A stretch of 25,663 nucleotides of DNA from Flavobacteriales bacterium UBA972 (lineage in GTDB: Bacteria; Bacteroidota; Bacteroidia; Flavobacteriales; Schleiferiaceae), in the NCBI GenBank assembly GCA_002292855.1, contig DBBY01000066.1, forward strand, positions 11,177-36,839. The letters run 5' to 3'. The position numbers and the translations under genes are program-made. A model generated the notes under the pieces. The model made no database searches. It was not told the DNA's origin and saw only the letters and a list, made by a program, of their open reading frames with translations. Positions 7,192 through 14,434 of the stretch are shown here, piece by piece (positions within the stretch are counted from its first letter, which is position 1; every line of letters begins with the position of its first letter).

Positions 7192-9369
7192 CAAGACACC
7201 CTGCTGCTCAACCGGCGAATCCCCGTAGTCGACGGTGAAAAGCGACCAAACATAGGTTCCCTGAGGGCAGTCCGCCCCAGAATTGCCTACCCGCCCGTTC
7301 CACTCCTCTTGAGGGTCGCTGCTCTTAAAGACCACGTTGCCCCATCGATCAAGAATTTGCAGGCGGTACTGCTTGATTCCTGTTGCGACTGGCCTAAAGC
7401 CTTCGTTGCCTCCGTCACCGTTGGGAGTAAAGGCGGTCGGGGACCATACGTTATAGATCGGGTCAACACGCACCGAGTCCGCGATCGTATCCCAGCATCC
7501 GAATTCATTAACCGCCAGTCTTTGAACGAGGAACCACCCCGTGTCTCGATAAACGTGCACCACAAAGGCCTGCTGCTCATAGAGGCTGCTGTCGCCCATG
7601 TCAAACCAAAACCGCTCGCCAGCATCCACAGAATCGGCGCGGACCTGCACTAAGGGCTGGTAGATGGTTACCCGCTTGGGGTTGATGGTCATGGCAACGC
7701 GGGGCCGGGGATTTACCCGAACTGCTCCAGGGAAGAACTTTTCTACGGTGTCTTTGCAGCCGGTTTCGGTCCACATTCGCAGCCTAAGGTCGTAGAGGCC
7801 GGCCTGACGGTAGACGTGCACTGGGTTTTCTACCGTGTCGCTGAACCCGTCGCCAAAGTCCCAGGCAAAGTACCGAGTGCGCCGAGAGAAGGCGCCCGCA
7901 TCAAAGACCACTCGGTAGGGCTCGCAGCCGACCAAGGGGCCAATGGTGCTGTCTAGTCTTGGCCTCGGATCCACAACCACCGAGTCTACATAGCTTTCGT
8001 CGCAGGATTTGGATCGGATGCGGAGGCTTACATTGTAGGTCCCGGGAGCCAGAAACTGCACGGGTGGGGGCTGAAGTCCGCTCCAGGTTGCAGGGTTTGC
8101 ATCCCCAGGATTGCCGAAGGTCCAGTCAAAAAGGGCTCCGTCGTACCATGTTCCAGCCGCGGTAAACGCGACGGGCTGCTGGTCAAAACAGGGTCCGCCG
8201 TTGTGGGTGAAGCTCGGATTAATGGGCGGGTAAATCCGAAACTTCACGAGGTCGGTATCGGCGCAGGGCCAGCCCGGGTTGGCCACAAGCATCACCCAAA
8301 AGGTGCCGGTGTCGCTAAAGGTAAAGGTCGGGAGCGCCAGCCTCGAAGTATCGTCGCTTCGGCTGGGGTCACCAAAGTCCCAATAAAACGTCGAGGCATT
8401 GATGCTCTGGTGCCTAAAGGGCACGGTAGCGCCAATACAGATTTGAGTGGGGTCGTCGATTTCAGAAACAATCTTGGCCACGATGTTGGCTTGGCAAGAC
8501 GTCACGTTGAACTGGTAGTCCCGCCTTACGGTGTTCAGAAGTGCGCCGTTTCGCCATTCTTCTACGCAGATTGTGAGTACAAACTGGCCGGTGACCGTGA
8601 GCCGCCCAGTGAGTATTCCAGTGGCTCCATCAATGCTCAGAGAGGGATTTCCCGGTATGGGGTTGCTGGCCGTTGCAGGGTTTAAAAAGCCAATGGGCGC
8701 ATAGGGCGGTGGCGCGGGAGGACTGGGCATCGGTGAGTTGAATCCGCTTCCGTTGTCTTTGCCGCCTCCGTGCAAGGGGCTGCATAGGCTGTAGTGCAGG
8801 GAGTCTCCGTTTGGGTCAGTGGCCGAACTGGGAATGCTCAAATTTTCTTGGTTGCAGAGCACAATAGGAGGGAGGCTGTTCCACTGTGGGCTGCTGTTGC
8901 ACTGGTCGTTGGGCGGAATCCGCGCCACTAGGGTAGAGCCCCAGTCGTCGGGCGTTGGGATGTTGCTAATGGTCGCATTCCGGCAGCATCGCTGATAGGT
9001 TATAACGTAACCGTTGGCCCGGGCGGGCAGGGTAATGGTGGTGGTGTACACGGCGTACTCTGTGCAGATGTTGGGCGGCGCCTGCAAGCAGGGGTTGCCG
9101 GTGCTCGAGGGTACGGGAATGGTCGGCCCCTTGTTTACCGAGAGGTTGTGCAGCAAAGTGGGCTGGATTCCGTCGTAAATGCCTATCGAGGATTGCGGAT
9201 CCAATTGCGCCCCTGTGGAGTTGCAGTCGCGGTAGACCACAAGGCGGATGGTGTACTGGTTGTTGCCAATGCAGGTGTAGGTCAGTTCTCCACCGACAAG
9301 GTGGGCTGACCAGGCTTGGTTGCCAAGCAGCAGCAGGCTTAGGAGTGCAAGGAGACGCAGTCGGACCAT
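7177..9369 (-). CDS. T9SS type B sorted multi-PKD secreted protein
   Basis: An exported protein of 730 residues. A signal peptide covers about 1-21 (MVRLRLLALLSLLLLGNQAWS). A cysteine-rich N-terminal domain begins AHLVGGELTYTCIGNNQYTIRL and includes VYRDC, CEY-type and QRCC motifs, a pattern I recall at the start of many Bacteroidota surface proteins. After a proline-rich linker (PSPPAPPPYAP) come four PKD-like units with the FxWDFGD core near residues 326, 413, 500 and 588. The C-terminal sorting domain (about 640-730) starts WSPTAFTPNGDGGNEGF and has LDRWGNVVF and PQGTYVW, marking type IX secretion. The ATG at 9369 is chosen because it begins the signal peptide; it lies inside the GHMP kinase gene (31-base overlap). 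No function beyond surface or adhesin-like can be given. Confidence 0.92.
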   Translation of the reverse strand: MVRLRLLALLSLLLLGNQAWSAHLVGGELTYTCIGNNQYTIRLVVYRDCNSTGAQLDPQSSIGIYDGIQPTLLHNLSVNKGPTIPVPSSTGNPCLQAPPNICTEYAVYTTTITLPARANGYVITYQRCCRNATISNIPTPDDWGSTLVARIPPNDQCNSSPQWNSLPPIVLCNQENLSIPSSATDPNGDSLHYSLCSPLHGGGKDNGSGFNSPMPSPPAPPPYAPIGFLNPATASNPIPGNPSLSIDGATGILTGRLTVTGQFVLTICVEEWRNGALLNTVRRDYQFNVTSCQANIVAKIVSEIDDPTQICIGATVPFRHQSINASTFYWDFGDPSRSDDTSRLALPTFTFSDTGTFWVMLVANPGWPCADTDLVKFRIYPPINPSFTHNGGPCFDQQPVAFTAAGTWYDGALFDWTFGNPGDANPATWSGLQPPPVQFLAPGTYNVSLRIRSKSCDESYVDSVVVDPRPRLDSTIGPLVGCEPYRVVFDAGAFSRRTRYFAWDFGDGFSDTVENPVHVYRQAGLYDLRLRMWTETGCKDTVEKFFPGAVRVNPRPRVAMTINPKRVTIYQPLVQVRADSVDAGERFWFDMGDSSLYEQQAFVVHVYRDTGWFLVQRLAVNEFGCWDTIADSVRVDPIYNVWSPTAFTPNGDGGNEGFRPVATGIKQYRLQILDRWGNVVFKSSDPQEEWNGRVGNSGADCPQGTYVWSLFTVDYGDSPVEQQGVLLLIR

Positions 9370-10196
9370 TTTAAGAACAGATGCCCTTTTGATGAAAAGT
9401 ACGCCAAGTCTTCGGGGTCTTGGGCTACGGCGAGGGCAAAGTCGCCCCCCCACGCGCCAAGGCTCTTTATGGTTGCACGAACGCCAGGAAACCTCTTCTG
9501 CACGCGCTCCATCTGGAGCCATGAGGCGGTGCGGTCCTCGAGTTCGTCGATGCCCTGCATCCAGGCTTCCACATTGCTGCTTGAGGCCAAATGACGCGAC
9601 AATGCGCTAATGGCATCAAGCTCACTGGCCAAGGGCTCTCTGCGGATCTTGGCAACCTCGCGCTGGCTGTCTTGCTTGCCGCCCAGATAGACCAAGCCAA
9701 AGTGCTCGTGGGGCCAATGGGCCGAGGCCACATTCTTCCAAACCGCGCTTCGAGGCCCTGTCTTTTGGTAGGCAATAGCTCCCCCGGCACGGGCGCAGGC
9801 TACGTCAAATCCTGAACCTTCGGAGGTTTCAAAGTGAAGCTCCATCGGGTCAAGACCAGTCCACTGGGCAATTAAATCGATGAGCGACGACGACGAACCC
9901 CATCCCCAATTGCGGTTGAATTCGAGTTGGGTGCTTACGCGCCCCCTGTGGGGAAGGTTTCCATTGAGCTTTTGGACGGCACTGAGAATCCGCGCCAGGT
10001 AAGGGTCTTGGTTTGCGACGCAGTCCATCCAGACGCTTCCCTCGTGGTCTTTTGCGACCCAGTGCAGTTCACAGTCCGCATCTTCGTATCGGAGCGTTTG
10101 GCCTTTTTCAGTGGCTATGGCTAAGGCCTCCGCGCCGTGGAGCACCCAGTATTCACCACTCAAGAGTAGTTTTCCGGAGCTCCTAAATTGACTCAT
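9339..10196 (-). CDS. GYDIA-type GHMP kinase, probable mevalonate-pathway kinase
   Basis: A GHMP-superfamily small-molecule kinase of 285 residues. It starts MSQFRSSGKLLLSGEYWVLHGAEALAI, the usual GHMP strand-loop with GEY and a small residue before the sugar or isoprenoid site. The phosphate-binding glycine-rich loop is NWGWGSSSSL, and GFDVACARAGGAIAY (from residue 129) corresponds to the GYDIA motif that names a Bacteroidota family. The ATG at 10196 overlaps the HMG-CoA reductase stop as ATGA, which points to a role in the mevalonate pathway (mevalonate or phosphomevalonate kinase level). The exact substrate is not shown by the sequence. The frame extends 16 codons upstream, but those lie in the reductase gene. 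Confidence 0.85.
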   Translation of the reverse strand: MSQFRSSGKLLLSGEYWVLHGAEALAIATEKGQTLRYEDADCELHWVAKDHEGSVWMDCVANQDPYLARILSAVQKLNGNLPHRGRVSTQLEFNRNWGWGSSSSLIDLIAQWTGLDPMELHFETSEGSGFDVACARAGGAIAYQKTGPRSAVWKNVASAHWPHEHFGLVYLGGKQDSQREVAKIRREPLASELDAISALSRHLASSSNVEAWMQGIDELEDRTASWLQMERVQKRFPGVRATIKSLGAWGGDFALAVAQDPEDLAYFSSKGHLFLKWSDCVSLHS

Positions 10197-11545
10197 CGCA
10201 CTAGCCCTTCGGCTTGCGGAATCGGGATTCCGCGCAACCTGCAAAACGCAGCGACTACTTCGGCGTGGTGCGGAACCTTATCAGCAAAAAATGCGGTGAG
10301 TTCGGCTTTTTCGGCATCACTGGCCTCAAGCTGGTTGAGGATGTTCAGCAGGTGCATCTTCATGTGCCCTTTTTGAATTCCGGTGGTGGTCAGGGCCCGC
10401 AGGGCGGCAAAATTTTGGGCCAGGCCCGAGGCTGCAATAATGCCCATAAGTTCCTTGGCGCCGGGGTTCCCCAATGCTTCAAGAGCGAGCTGAACCATGG
10501 GGTGCAGCTTGGTGAGTCCGCCAACGGTTCCCAGGGAGAGCGGAATTTCAATCCAAAAACGGAATTCGCCGTCTTCAATCGAGCAGTGGGTCAGCGATCG
10601 GTACTGACCGTCGCGCGACGCATAGGTGTGGCAGGCTGCCTCCACGGCCCTAAAATCATTGCCTGTCGCCAAGACCACGGCGTCAATGCCGTTCATAATG
10701 CCCTTATTGTGGGTCGTGGCCCGGTAGGGCTCCACCTCTGCAATTCGCACGGCCCTCTGGAATTTTCGCGCAAATTCCTGCACGTCCATGCCCGAACCGT
10801 CGTCGAGGTCTTCGATGGCGCAGCGCACCTCGCAATGCACCAGGCACTCGGGAGTGTAGTTGCTTAAAATGCACATCACCACCTCGAGGTCGCCGCTCGC
10901 CGTACCGGCATCGGTCGCAGCCTCCAGGCGCAGTACCTTGGCCATTTCCTCCAGGCAGGAGTTGATGAAGTTGGCGCCCATGGAGTCCATGGTTTCAAAG
11001 CGAACCTCCAGCTGAAAGTAGCCGTCCATGTCTTCGCGACGATCCTTGAGTTCAAGGCTGAGGATTCCGCCCCCGCGGGCGCGCATGTTCGCGGTAATGC
11101 CCTCGGTCGCGGCAAGAAGTTCGGGAGTTACCCGGTCCAAGAGTGCGGCAAGGGCCGAAGCGTCTCCGTTAAACGTGAAGTGAATGTGTCCCACCTTGGT
11201 GGTGGAATGCACCGTAGAATGAAATCCGCCGCGATCCATCCAAAACTGGGCAGACTTAGCCGCTGCCGCAACAACCGAACTTTCTTCGATAGCCATAGGC
11301 AGGGTATACACCTGGCCATTAATGAGGAAGTTTGGGGCCACGCCCAGGGGCAAAAAGTAATTTGCCACGGTGTTTTCAATAAACTCGTCGTGGCGCTGCT
11401 GCACGGCATCGTCGCTGTGGTTGTAGGAGGCAATCAATGCCATACCCTTTGCCGGATCCTTGAGATGCTCCTGGCTCAGCCAGGCAATTTTTGCGGACTT
11501 GCTAAGCTTTGAAAAGCCGCGGATTTGGAGGTTAATGCGCTTCAT
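10193..11545 (-). CDS. Hydroxymethylglutaryl-CoA reductase
   Basis: Reduces HMG-CoA to mevalonate, the committed step of the mevalonate route to isoprenoids (undecaprenyl carrier, menaquinone tail, carotenoids). The 450-residue soluble protein has no membrane anchor and is close to class II bacterial enzymes in length. Visible family marks are ESSVVAAAAKSAQF (catalytic Glu), DSMGANFINS, THNKGIMNGIDAVVLATGND (catalytic Lys and Asp), LGTVGGLTKLHP, and IQKGHMKMHL, whose histidine (about residue 394) is the catalytic one. The open frame begins 53 codons earlier, but ATG 11545 (MKRINLQIRGFSKL) is right: a TACTTTTG box lies 15 bases upstream and the extension overlaps the preceding gene. It is translationally coupled to the GHMP kinase. 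Confidence 0.94.
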   Translation of the reverse strand: MKRINLQIRGFSKLSKSAKIAWLSQEHLKDPAKGMALIASYNHSDDAVQQRHDEFIENTVANYFLPLGVAPNFLINGQVYTLPMAIEESSVVAAAAKSAQFWMDRGGFHSTVHSTTKVGHIHFTFNGDASALAALLDRVTPELLAATEGITANMRARGGGILSLELKDRREDMDGYFQLEVRFETMDSMGANFINSCLEEMAKVLRLEAATDAGTASGDLEVVMCILSNYTPECLVHCEVRCAIEDLDDGSGMDVQEFARKFQRAVRIAEVEPYRATTHNKGIMNGIDAVVLATGNDFRAVEAACHTYASRDGQYRSLTHCSIEDGEFRFWIEIPLSLGTVGGLTKLHPMVQLALEALGNPGAKELMGIIAASGLAQNFAALRALTTTGIQKGHMKMHLLNILNQLEASDAEKAELTAFFADKVPHHAEVVAAFCRLRGIPIPQAEGLVR

Positions 11546-11560
11546 TGTAAAAGAATACCG

Positions 11561-11568
11561 CAAAAGTA
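11561..11568 (-). promoter_or_regulatory. -7 promoter element of HMG-CoA reductase (TACTTTTG)
   Basis: TACTTTTG on the minus strand is a consensus TAnnTTTG box between the stop of the upstream membrane protein gene (11574) and the reductase ATG (11545), with 15 bases to the start. It suggests the reductase-kinase-cargo unit has its own promoter. Confidence 0.55.
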
Positions 11569-11573
11569 ACCCC

Positions 11574-11930
11574 TTATTGGCTTTGCGGTTCAGCCATCCG
11601 CCAGATTGCTGCTCCCAGAGCGTAGGCGATTGCATCCCAGAGATCGCTAGTAAAACGCAGGTCAAAAGACGGAATCCACCATTCAAAGGCCAGCGACACG
11701 GCAAGGGTAAAGAGGGCTACCGACCCCCAACTCAGTACGAGCCTGGGCCAAATTCGTCGTGCCAGCATGCTGGGAAGACCCAAAACAACCGGAACCGTAC
11801 AGAGCGGATCCAAGTAAGAATCGAGCAACAGAACATAGAAGCCCAAGGCTTGGGCTGCCTGGTGAAGGCTAAAGGCGGCCAAGGCCGCCAGGCTTACCCC
11901 GTTTAAACGGCGACCCAGTAGGCCATCCAT
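11574..11930 (-). CDS. Small multi-pass membrane protein, unknown function
   Basis: A protein of 118 residues with about four hydrophobic segments. It carries SYLDPLCTVPVVLGLP near the middle and FTSDLWDAIAYALGAAIW near the C-terminus. This layout (SYLDD..-P-VLG, then a D-x-WD-x-x-AY-x-x-G motif) resembles a family of short Bacteroidota membrane proteins that databases often label, without evidence, as magnesium citrate secondary transporter or VanZ-like. I do not assign a function. The frame is open to 11963, but ATG 11930 has a Shine-Dalgarno-like AGGAGG 9 bases upstream and is preferred. The start lies 28 bases inside the preceding zinc-ribbon gene, so the two are probably cotranslated. 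Confidence 0.75.
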   Translation of the reverse strand: MDGLLGRRLNGVSLAALAAFSLHQAAQALGFYVLLLDSYLDPLCTVPVVLGLPSMLARRIWPRLVLSWGSVALFTLAVSLAFEWWIPSFDLRFTSDLWDAIAYALGAAIWRMAEPQSQ

Positions 11931-12181
11931 GCGAGTGCTCCTCCTACAGCAAGAACGGCCCAATGCGCCATTTTGCCGGCATTAATAAGGCCTCGCTTCC
12001 AAGAAGCAATTTGAGGGTCCTTGTTCCATTCCATCATGGGCATTGTAAAGGCTTTTAGTCGTTCGGGATTGCTCTGGTTGGCAAAAACGCTATGCACCAA
12101 GCGCGGACTCCCGCAGGCATTGCATTGCTCTGCGTTGTCGCCCCATTCTTCGCACTGCAAGCATTTCAAATGAGTAACCAC
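11903..12181 (-). CDS. Zinc-ribbon protein with C-terminal membrane segment, 92 aa
   Basis: The product has an N-terminal CLQC...CNAC pair (Cys-x2-Cys, 8 residues, Cys-x2-Cys, residues 7-22), which looks like a small zinc ribbon. A charged middle includes SNPERLKAFTMPMMEWNKDP, and one hydrophobic segment lies at the end (AHWAVLAVGGALAWMAYWVAV). I know no function for it. The start is probably GTG at 12181; a TTG at codon 5 is the alternative, and there is no ATG before the cysteines. A TACCTTTG box lies 4 bases upstream of the GTG, so the message would be leaderless or nearly so. It overlaps the next gene by 28 bases. Confidence 0.7.
   Translation of the reverse strand: MVTHLKCLQCEEWGDNAEQCNACGSPRLVHSVFANQSNPERLKAFTMPMMEWNKDPQIASWKRGLINAGKMAHWAVLAVGGALAWMAYWVAV
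11940..11945 (-). promoter_or_regulatory. Shine-Dalgarno-like site (AGGAGG)
   Basis: AGGAGG on the minus strand is separated by 9 bases from the ATG at 11930. Such strong sites are rare in this window, where most starts lack one. It lies inside the coding sequence of the upstream gene and decides the start of the downstream one. Confidence 0.45.
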
Positions 12182-12185
12182 AGGG

Positions 12186-12193
12186 CAAAGGTA
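12186..12193 (-). promoter_or_regulatory. -7 promoter element of the zinc-ribbon gene (TACCTTTG)
   Basis: Minus-strand TACCTTTG, identical to the manC and coaX boxes, ends 4 bases before the GTG at 12181. The expected transcription start falls on the start codon. Confidence 0.55.
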
Positions 12194-12237
12194 ATTCTCG
12201 TGCCGGGGCCATGGACTCTTTTGCGAGTATCAAGAAC

Positions 12238-12266
12238 AAAAAAGCCCCGCAGTAAAACTGCAGGGC
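12238..12266 (-). terminator. Rho-independent terminator after tRNA-Phe
   Basis: On the minus strand GCCCTGCAG-TTTTA-CTGCGGGGC forms a 9-bp stem with one G-U pair and a 5-base loop, followed by six T. It lies 12 bases past the 3' end of the tRNA, ending its transcript before the zinc-ribbon gene's own promoter. Confidence 0.85.
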
Positions 12267-12278
12267 CTTGCGATTTTG

Positions 12279-12351
12279 TGGTTCGGGGCGGAATCGAACC
12301 GTCGACACATGGATTTTCAGTCCATTGCTCTACCAACTGAGCTACCGAACC
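12279..12351 (-). tRNA. tRNA-Phe (GAA anticodon)
   Basis: A 73-base cloverleaf. The 7-bp acceptor GGTTCGG/CCGAACC is perfect. The D arm is GCTC-AGTTGGTA-GAGC. The anticodon arm is ATGGA-CTGAAAA-TCCAT with anticodon GAA. The variable loop is GTGTC, the T loop is TTCGATT, and the discriminator is A. CCA is not encoded. The T stem GACGG/CCGCC has an A-C mismatch at 50-64, where a G-C pair would be expected. It has its own -7 box upstream and a terminator downstream. Confidence 0.97.
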
Positions 12352-12363
12352 AAAATCGGAGTG

Positions 12364-12371
12364 CAAATTTA
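12364..12371 (-). promoter_or_regulatory. -7 promoter element of tRNA-Phe (TAAATTTG)
   Basis: Minus-strand TAAATTTG is a consensus -7 box, 12 bases before the mature tRNA 5' end at 12351. Its expected -33 region falls on the coaX -7 box. Confidence 0.55.
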
Positions 12372-12387
12372 GGGCAAAAAGACGAAC

Positions 12388-12395
12388 TACCTTTG
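12388..12395 (+). promoter_or_regulatory. -7 promoter element of coaX (TACCTTTG)
   Basis: TACCTTTG lies 10 bases before the coaX ATG, giving a predicted leader of only about 3-6 bases. It is separated by 16 bp from the opposing tRNA-Phe box. Confidence 0.6.
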
Positions 12396-12405
12396 AAAAA
12401 CCAAA

Positions 12406-13107
12406 ATGATTGCAGTAGACGCGGGTAATACCCTGATAAAAGTGGTCGTATTTCACGACTCCGGCTCGGTAGTTGGCCTCAAAACCTGGCCCGCAGCAGC
12501 CTATGAAGACTGCCTAAATTGGCTCAAAGAACAATCCGATTCCATTTGGATTGCCGATTCTTCAGCCCGCACTTGGCCCATTGGTCAACAGGTTTCGGCC
12601 GCGTCCAACTGGGGTTTTGATCTCGAGTATTCCGCCCAAATTGGCCTGGATCGCCTGGCCTCCCTGCGGGGAGCGATTCACCGCCATCCCCGGTCTGCAA
12701 TTTTGATGGTTTCACTGGGAACCTGCCTTACCTACAGCTACTTGAACCAAGACGGAGTTTTTCAGGGAGGAGCCATCGCTCCGGGTTGGGCGGTCCGCCT
12801 CAAGGCAATGCACCACTACACCCGAAGCTTGCCCGCGCTGTCCACCGACGACCTGACCTCGCCCGCAGATTGGACCCCTTCTGATCCCCGCACTTCGAGC
12901 ACCGCCCAGAGCATGATGCGCGGTGCATTTCAGGGAATGGTTGACGAAATCGACGCCGAAGTAGAGCGGTTTTCTGCAATTAACAGCGATTTAATCGTAA
13001 TTATTCACGGAGGTGACGCCCCATCTTTTGTCAATCACCTGAAAAAGGGCATCTTTGCCAACGAAAATTGGACCGCCCTCGGACTTTGGGCCATGTCGCA
13101 AAATTGA
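12406..13107 (+). CDS. coaX: Type III pantothenate kinase, with an altered DxGT motif
   Basis: Phosphorylates pantothenate in the first step of coenzyme A synthesis. The protein has 233 residues, normal to slightly short. The N-terminal phosphate-binding DAGNTLIKVVVF (residues 5-16), GLDRLASLRGA and GGAIAPGWAVRLKAMHHYT are all as in the family. The third motif, normally DxGTAxTxD (DAGTCITYD in typical Bacteroidota), reads SLGTCLTYS: both aspartates are serine. The coding frame is otherwise intact, so this is not a decayed gene by other signs. ATG 12406 follows a TACCTTTG box. It heads the plus-strand envelope operon; the next ATG begins immediately after its TGA. Confidence 0.88.
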   Translation: MIAVDAGNTLIKVVVFHDSGSVVGLKTWPAAAYEDCLNWLKEQSDSIWIADSSARTWPIGQQVSAASNWGFDLEYSAQIGLDRLASLRGAIHRHPRSAILMVSLGTCLTYSYLNQDGVFQGGAIAPGWAVRLKAMHHYTRSLPALSTDDLTSPADWTPSDPRTSSTAQSMMRGAFQGMVDEIDAEVERFSAINSDLIVIIHGGDAPSFVNHLKKGIFANENWTALGLWAMSQN

Positions 13108-14430
13108 ATGAGCGCCCGCACTACTCTAGCATCTATTGCCCTAATCGCCTCGCAGGCCATGCTCTCGCAGCAGCAGTCGGTTAGCCCCTATTCGCTGTTT
13201 GGATCGGGTTGGGCCCTGCCCCAGGTCAATGCATACCAACAGTTTTTGGGTGGAGCCAGTGCAGCCGATCGCTCCCCTTGGTACATCAACCCCGACCAGC
13301 CCGCGGCCCTTTCTGGCATAAAGTACACCACCTTGGACTTTGGCGGACAATGGTCTATGGTTCGTCAAAACGACGGCAGCAATACGGTTGATAACCGCAC
13401 CGGTGGTTTCAATTCTTTTGGCATTGCAGTGCCATTGGGCAAAGGCATGGCGTTAGCCGCCTCATTAAGGCCCTACAGCGCGGTGGGCTACGACTTTCAG
13501 CAGTCGGGCAAGGACTCTGCCTTTGGAGATTGGATTCAGCGCTACACTGGCCGTGGCGGAGTCAACGCATCCGCGATTACCTGGGCATGGTCTCCGATTA
13601 AGTATTTATCGGTGGGTGCAACGGCACGCTACCTCTTTGGCTCGGCTGACCGCAGTACTAAAGTATATTTTTTGGATCCGAGGTTTGACTACGCAGGCAA
13701 GGTGGAGCGGGTTTTGGTAAGCGACTGGCGCTGGAGTGCTGGTGGTCAGTTAATCCTCCCGATAGGGATGAATGAGCTAATTGCCGGGATTCAGTACGAA
13801 CCCAAGGTTGAGTTGTCGGCGATTCAAAACTACAATTGGTACAGTTTTAAGACCAACAGCGAGGGCGGCGAATTGCCTCTGGATACCATCACAGCCCTCA
13901 ACGGGGTGCTGGGTTCTGTGGCCATGGGCGGCCGACAGGCCATAGGCTTGCGCTGGGCTTCGAACCGCAAAAATGCCTTGCTCCCTGCCTGGTCTTTGAG
14001 CGGACACTTTGAGCAAACTAAGGTGGGTGATCACCGCGACTTTAACCAAAGCACTTCGGGGAGCTACCAGGGTTCATCCCAGACCTTTATTGTGCAAGCA
14101 AGCGCGGTTCCCACACTGCTGTATTCCGCCCGAAAGCTCACTTCTTATTTCAGTCAGGTTCAGTATGTGGCCTCGTTTCGCAGCGACCGCTATGGCCTCT
14201 ATGTCAACGACACAGAGCTCAAAGGCTGGAGTGGCAACATTGGTTTAGCCATGCCGGTGGGGGGGCGAAGCTTCATTCCAGGCGACGTCAAAGTGTCAAC
14301 TCTTCACTTTGGCCTCAATTTTGGAGTTAACGGTTCGGTAACCAACGGCTTGGTGCGGGAGCAATACCTTCGCGGCACCGTTGGCCTCACCTTGAACGAT
14401 CAGTGGTTTATGAAAGCAAAATTTCGTTAG
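13108..14430 (+). CDS. Outer-membrane beta-barrel protein, unknown function
   Basis: A protein of 440 residues with a signal peptide (MSARTTLASIALIASQAMLSQ). It then reads SVSPYSLFGSGWALP, FLGGASAA, YINPDQPAAL and TTLDFGG, which correspond to the N-terminal pattern (YSRFGxGD...MGG...NPASY...TTFDxG) I associate with a Bacteroidota family of FadL-like outer-membrane proteins. The rest is a succession of alternating amphipathic strands ending NDQWFMKAKFR. Its ATG touches the coaX stop with no gap and the next gene starts 4 bases after its own stop, so it is part of the operon with lptC. A transport role is possible but unproven. Confidence 0.75.
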   Translation: MSARTTLASIALIASQAMLSQQQSVSPYSLFGSGWALPQVNAYQQFLGGASAADRSPWYINPDQPAALSGIKYTTLDFGGQWSMVRQNDGSNTVDNRTGGFNSFGIAVPLGKGMALAASLRPYSAVGYDFQQSGKDSAFGDWIQRYTGRGGVNASAITWAWSPIKYLSVGATARYLFGSADRSTKVYFLDPRFDYAGKVERVLVSDWRWSAGGQLILPIGMNELIAGIQYEPKVELSAIQNYNWYSFKTNSEGGELPLDTITALNGVLGSVAMGGRQAIGLRWASNRKNALLPAWSLSGHFEQTKVGDHRDFNQSTSGSYQGSSQTFIVQASAVPTLLYSARKLTSYFSQVQYVASFRSDRYGLYVNDTELKGWSGNIGLAMPVGGRSFIPGDVKVSTLHFGLNFGVNGSVTNGLVREQYLRGTVGLTLNDQWFMKAKFR

Positions 14431-14434
14431 TGTT

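Noticed and set aside
9370..9522. 51-codon extension of the T9SS cargo protein
   Set aside because: It would place an arginine-rich stretch before a perfectly good signal peptide, inside the kinase gene.
11546..11704. 53-codon extension of HMG-CoA reductase
   Set aside because: It overlaps the upstream gene and the reductase's own promoter box, and it is absent from the family N-terminus.
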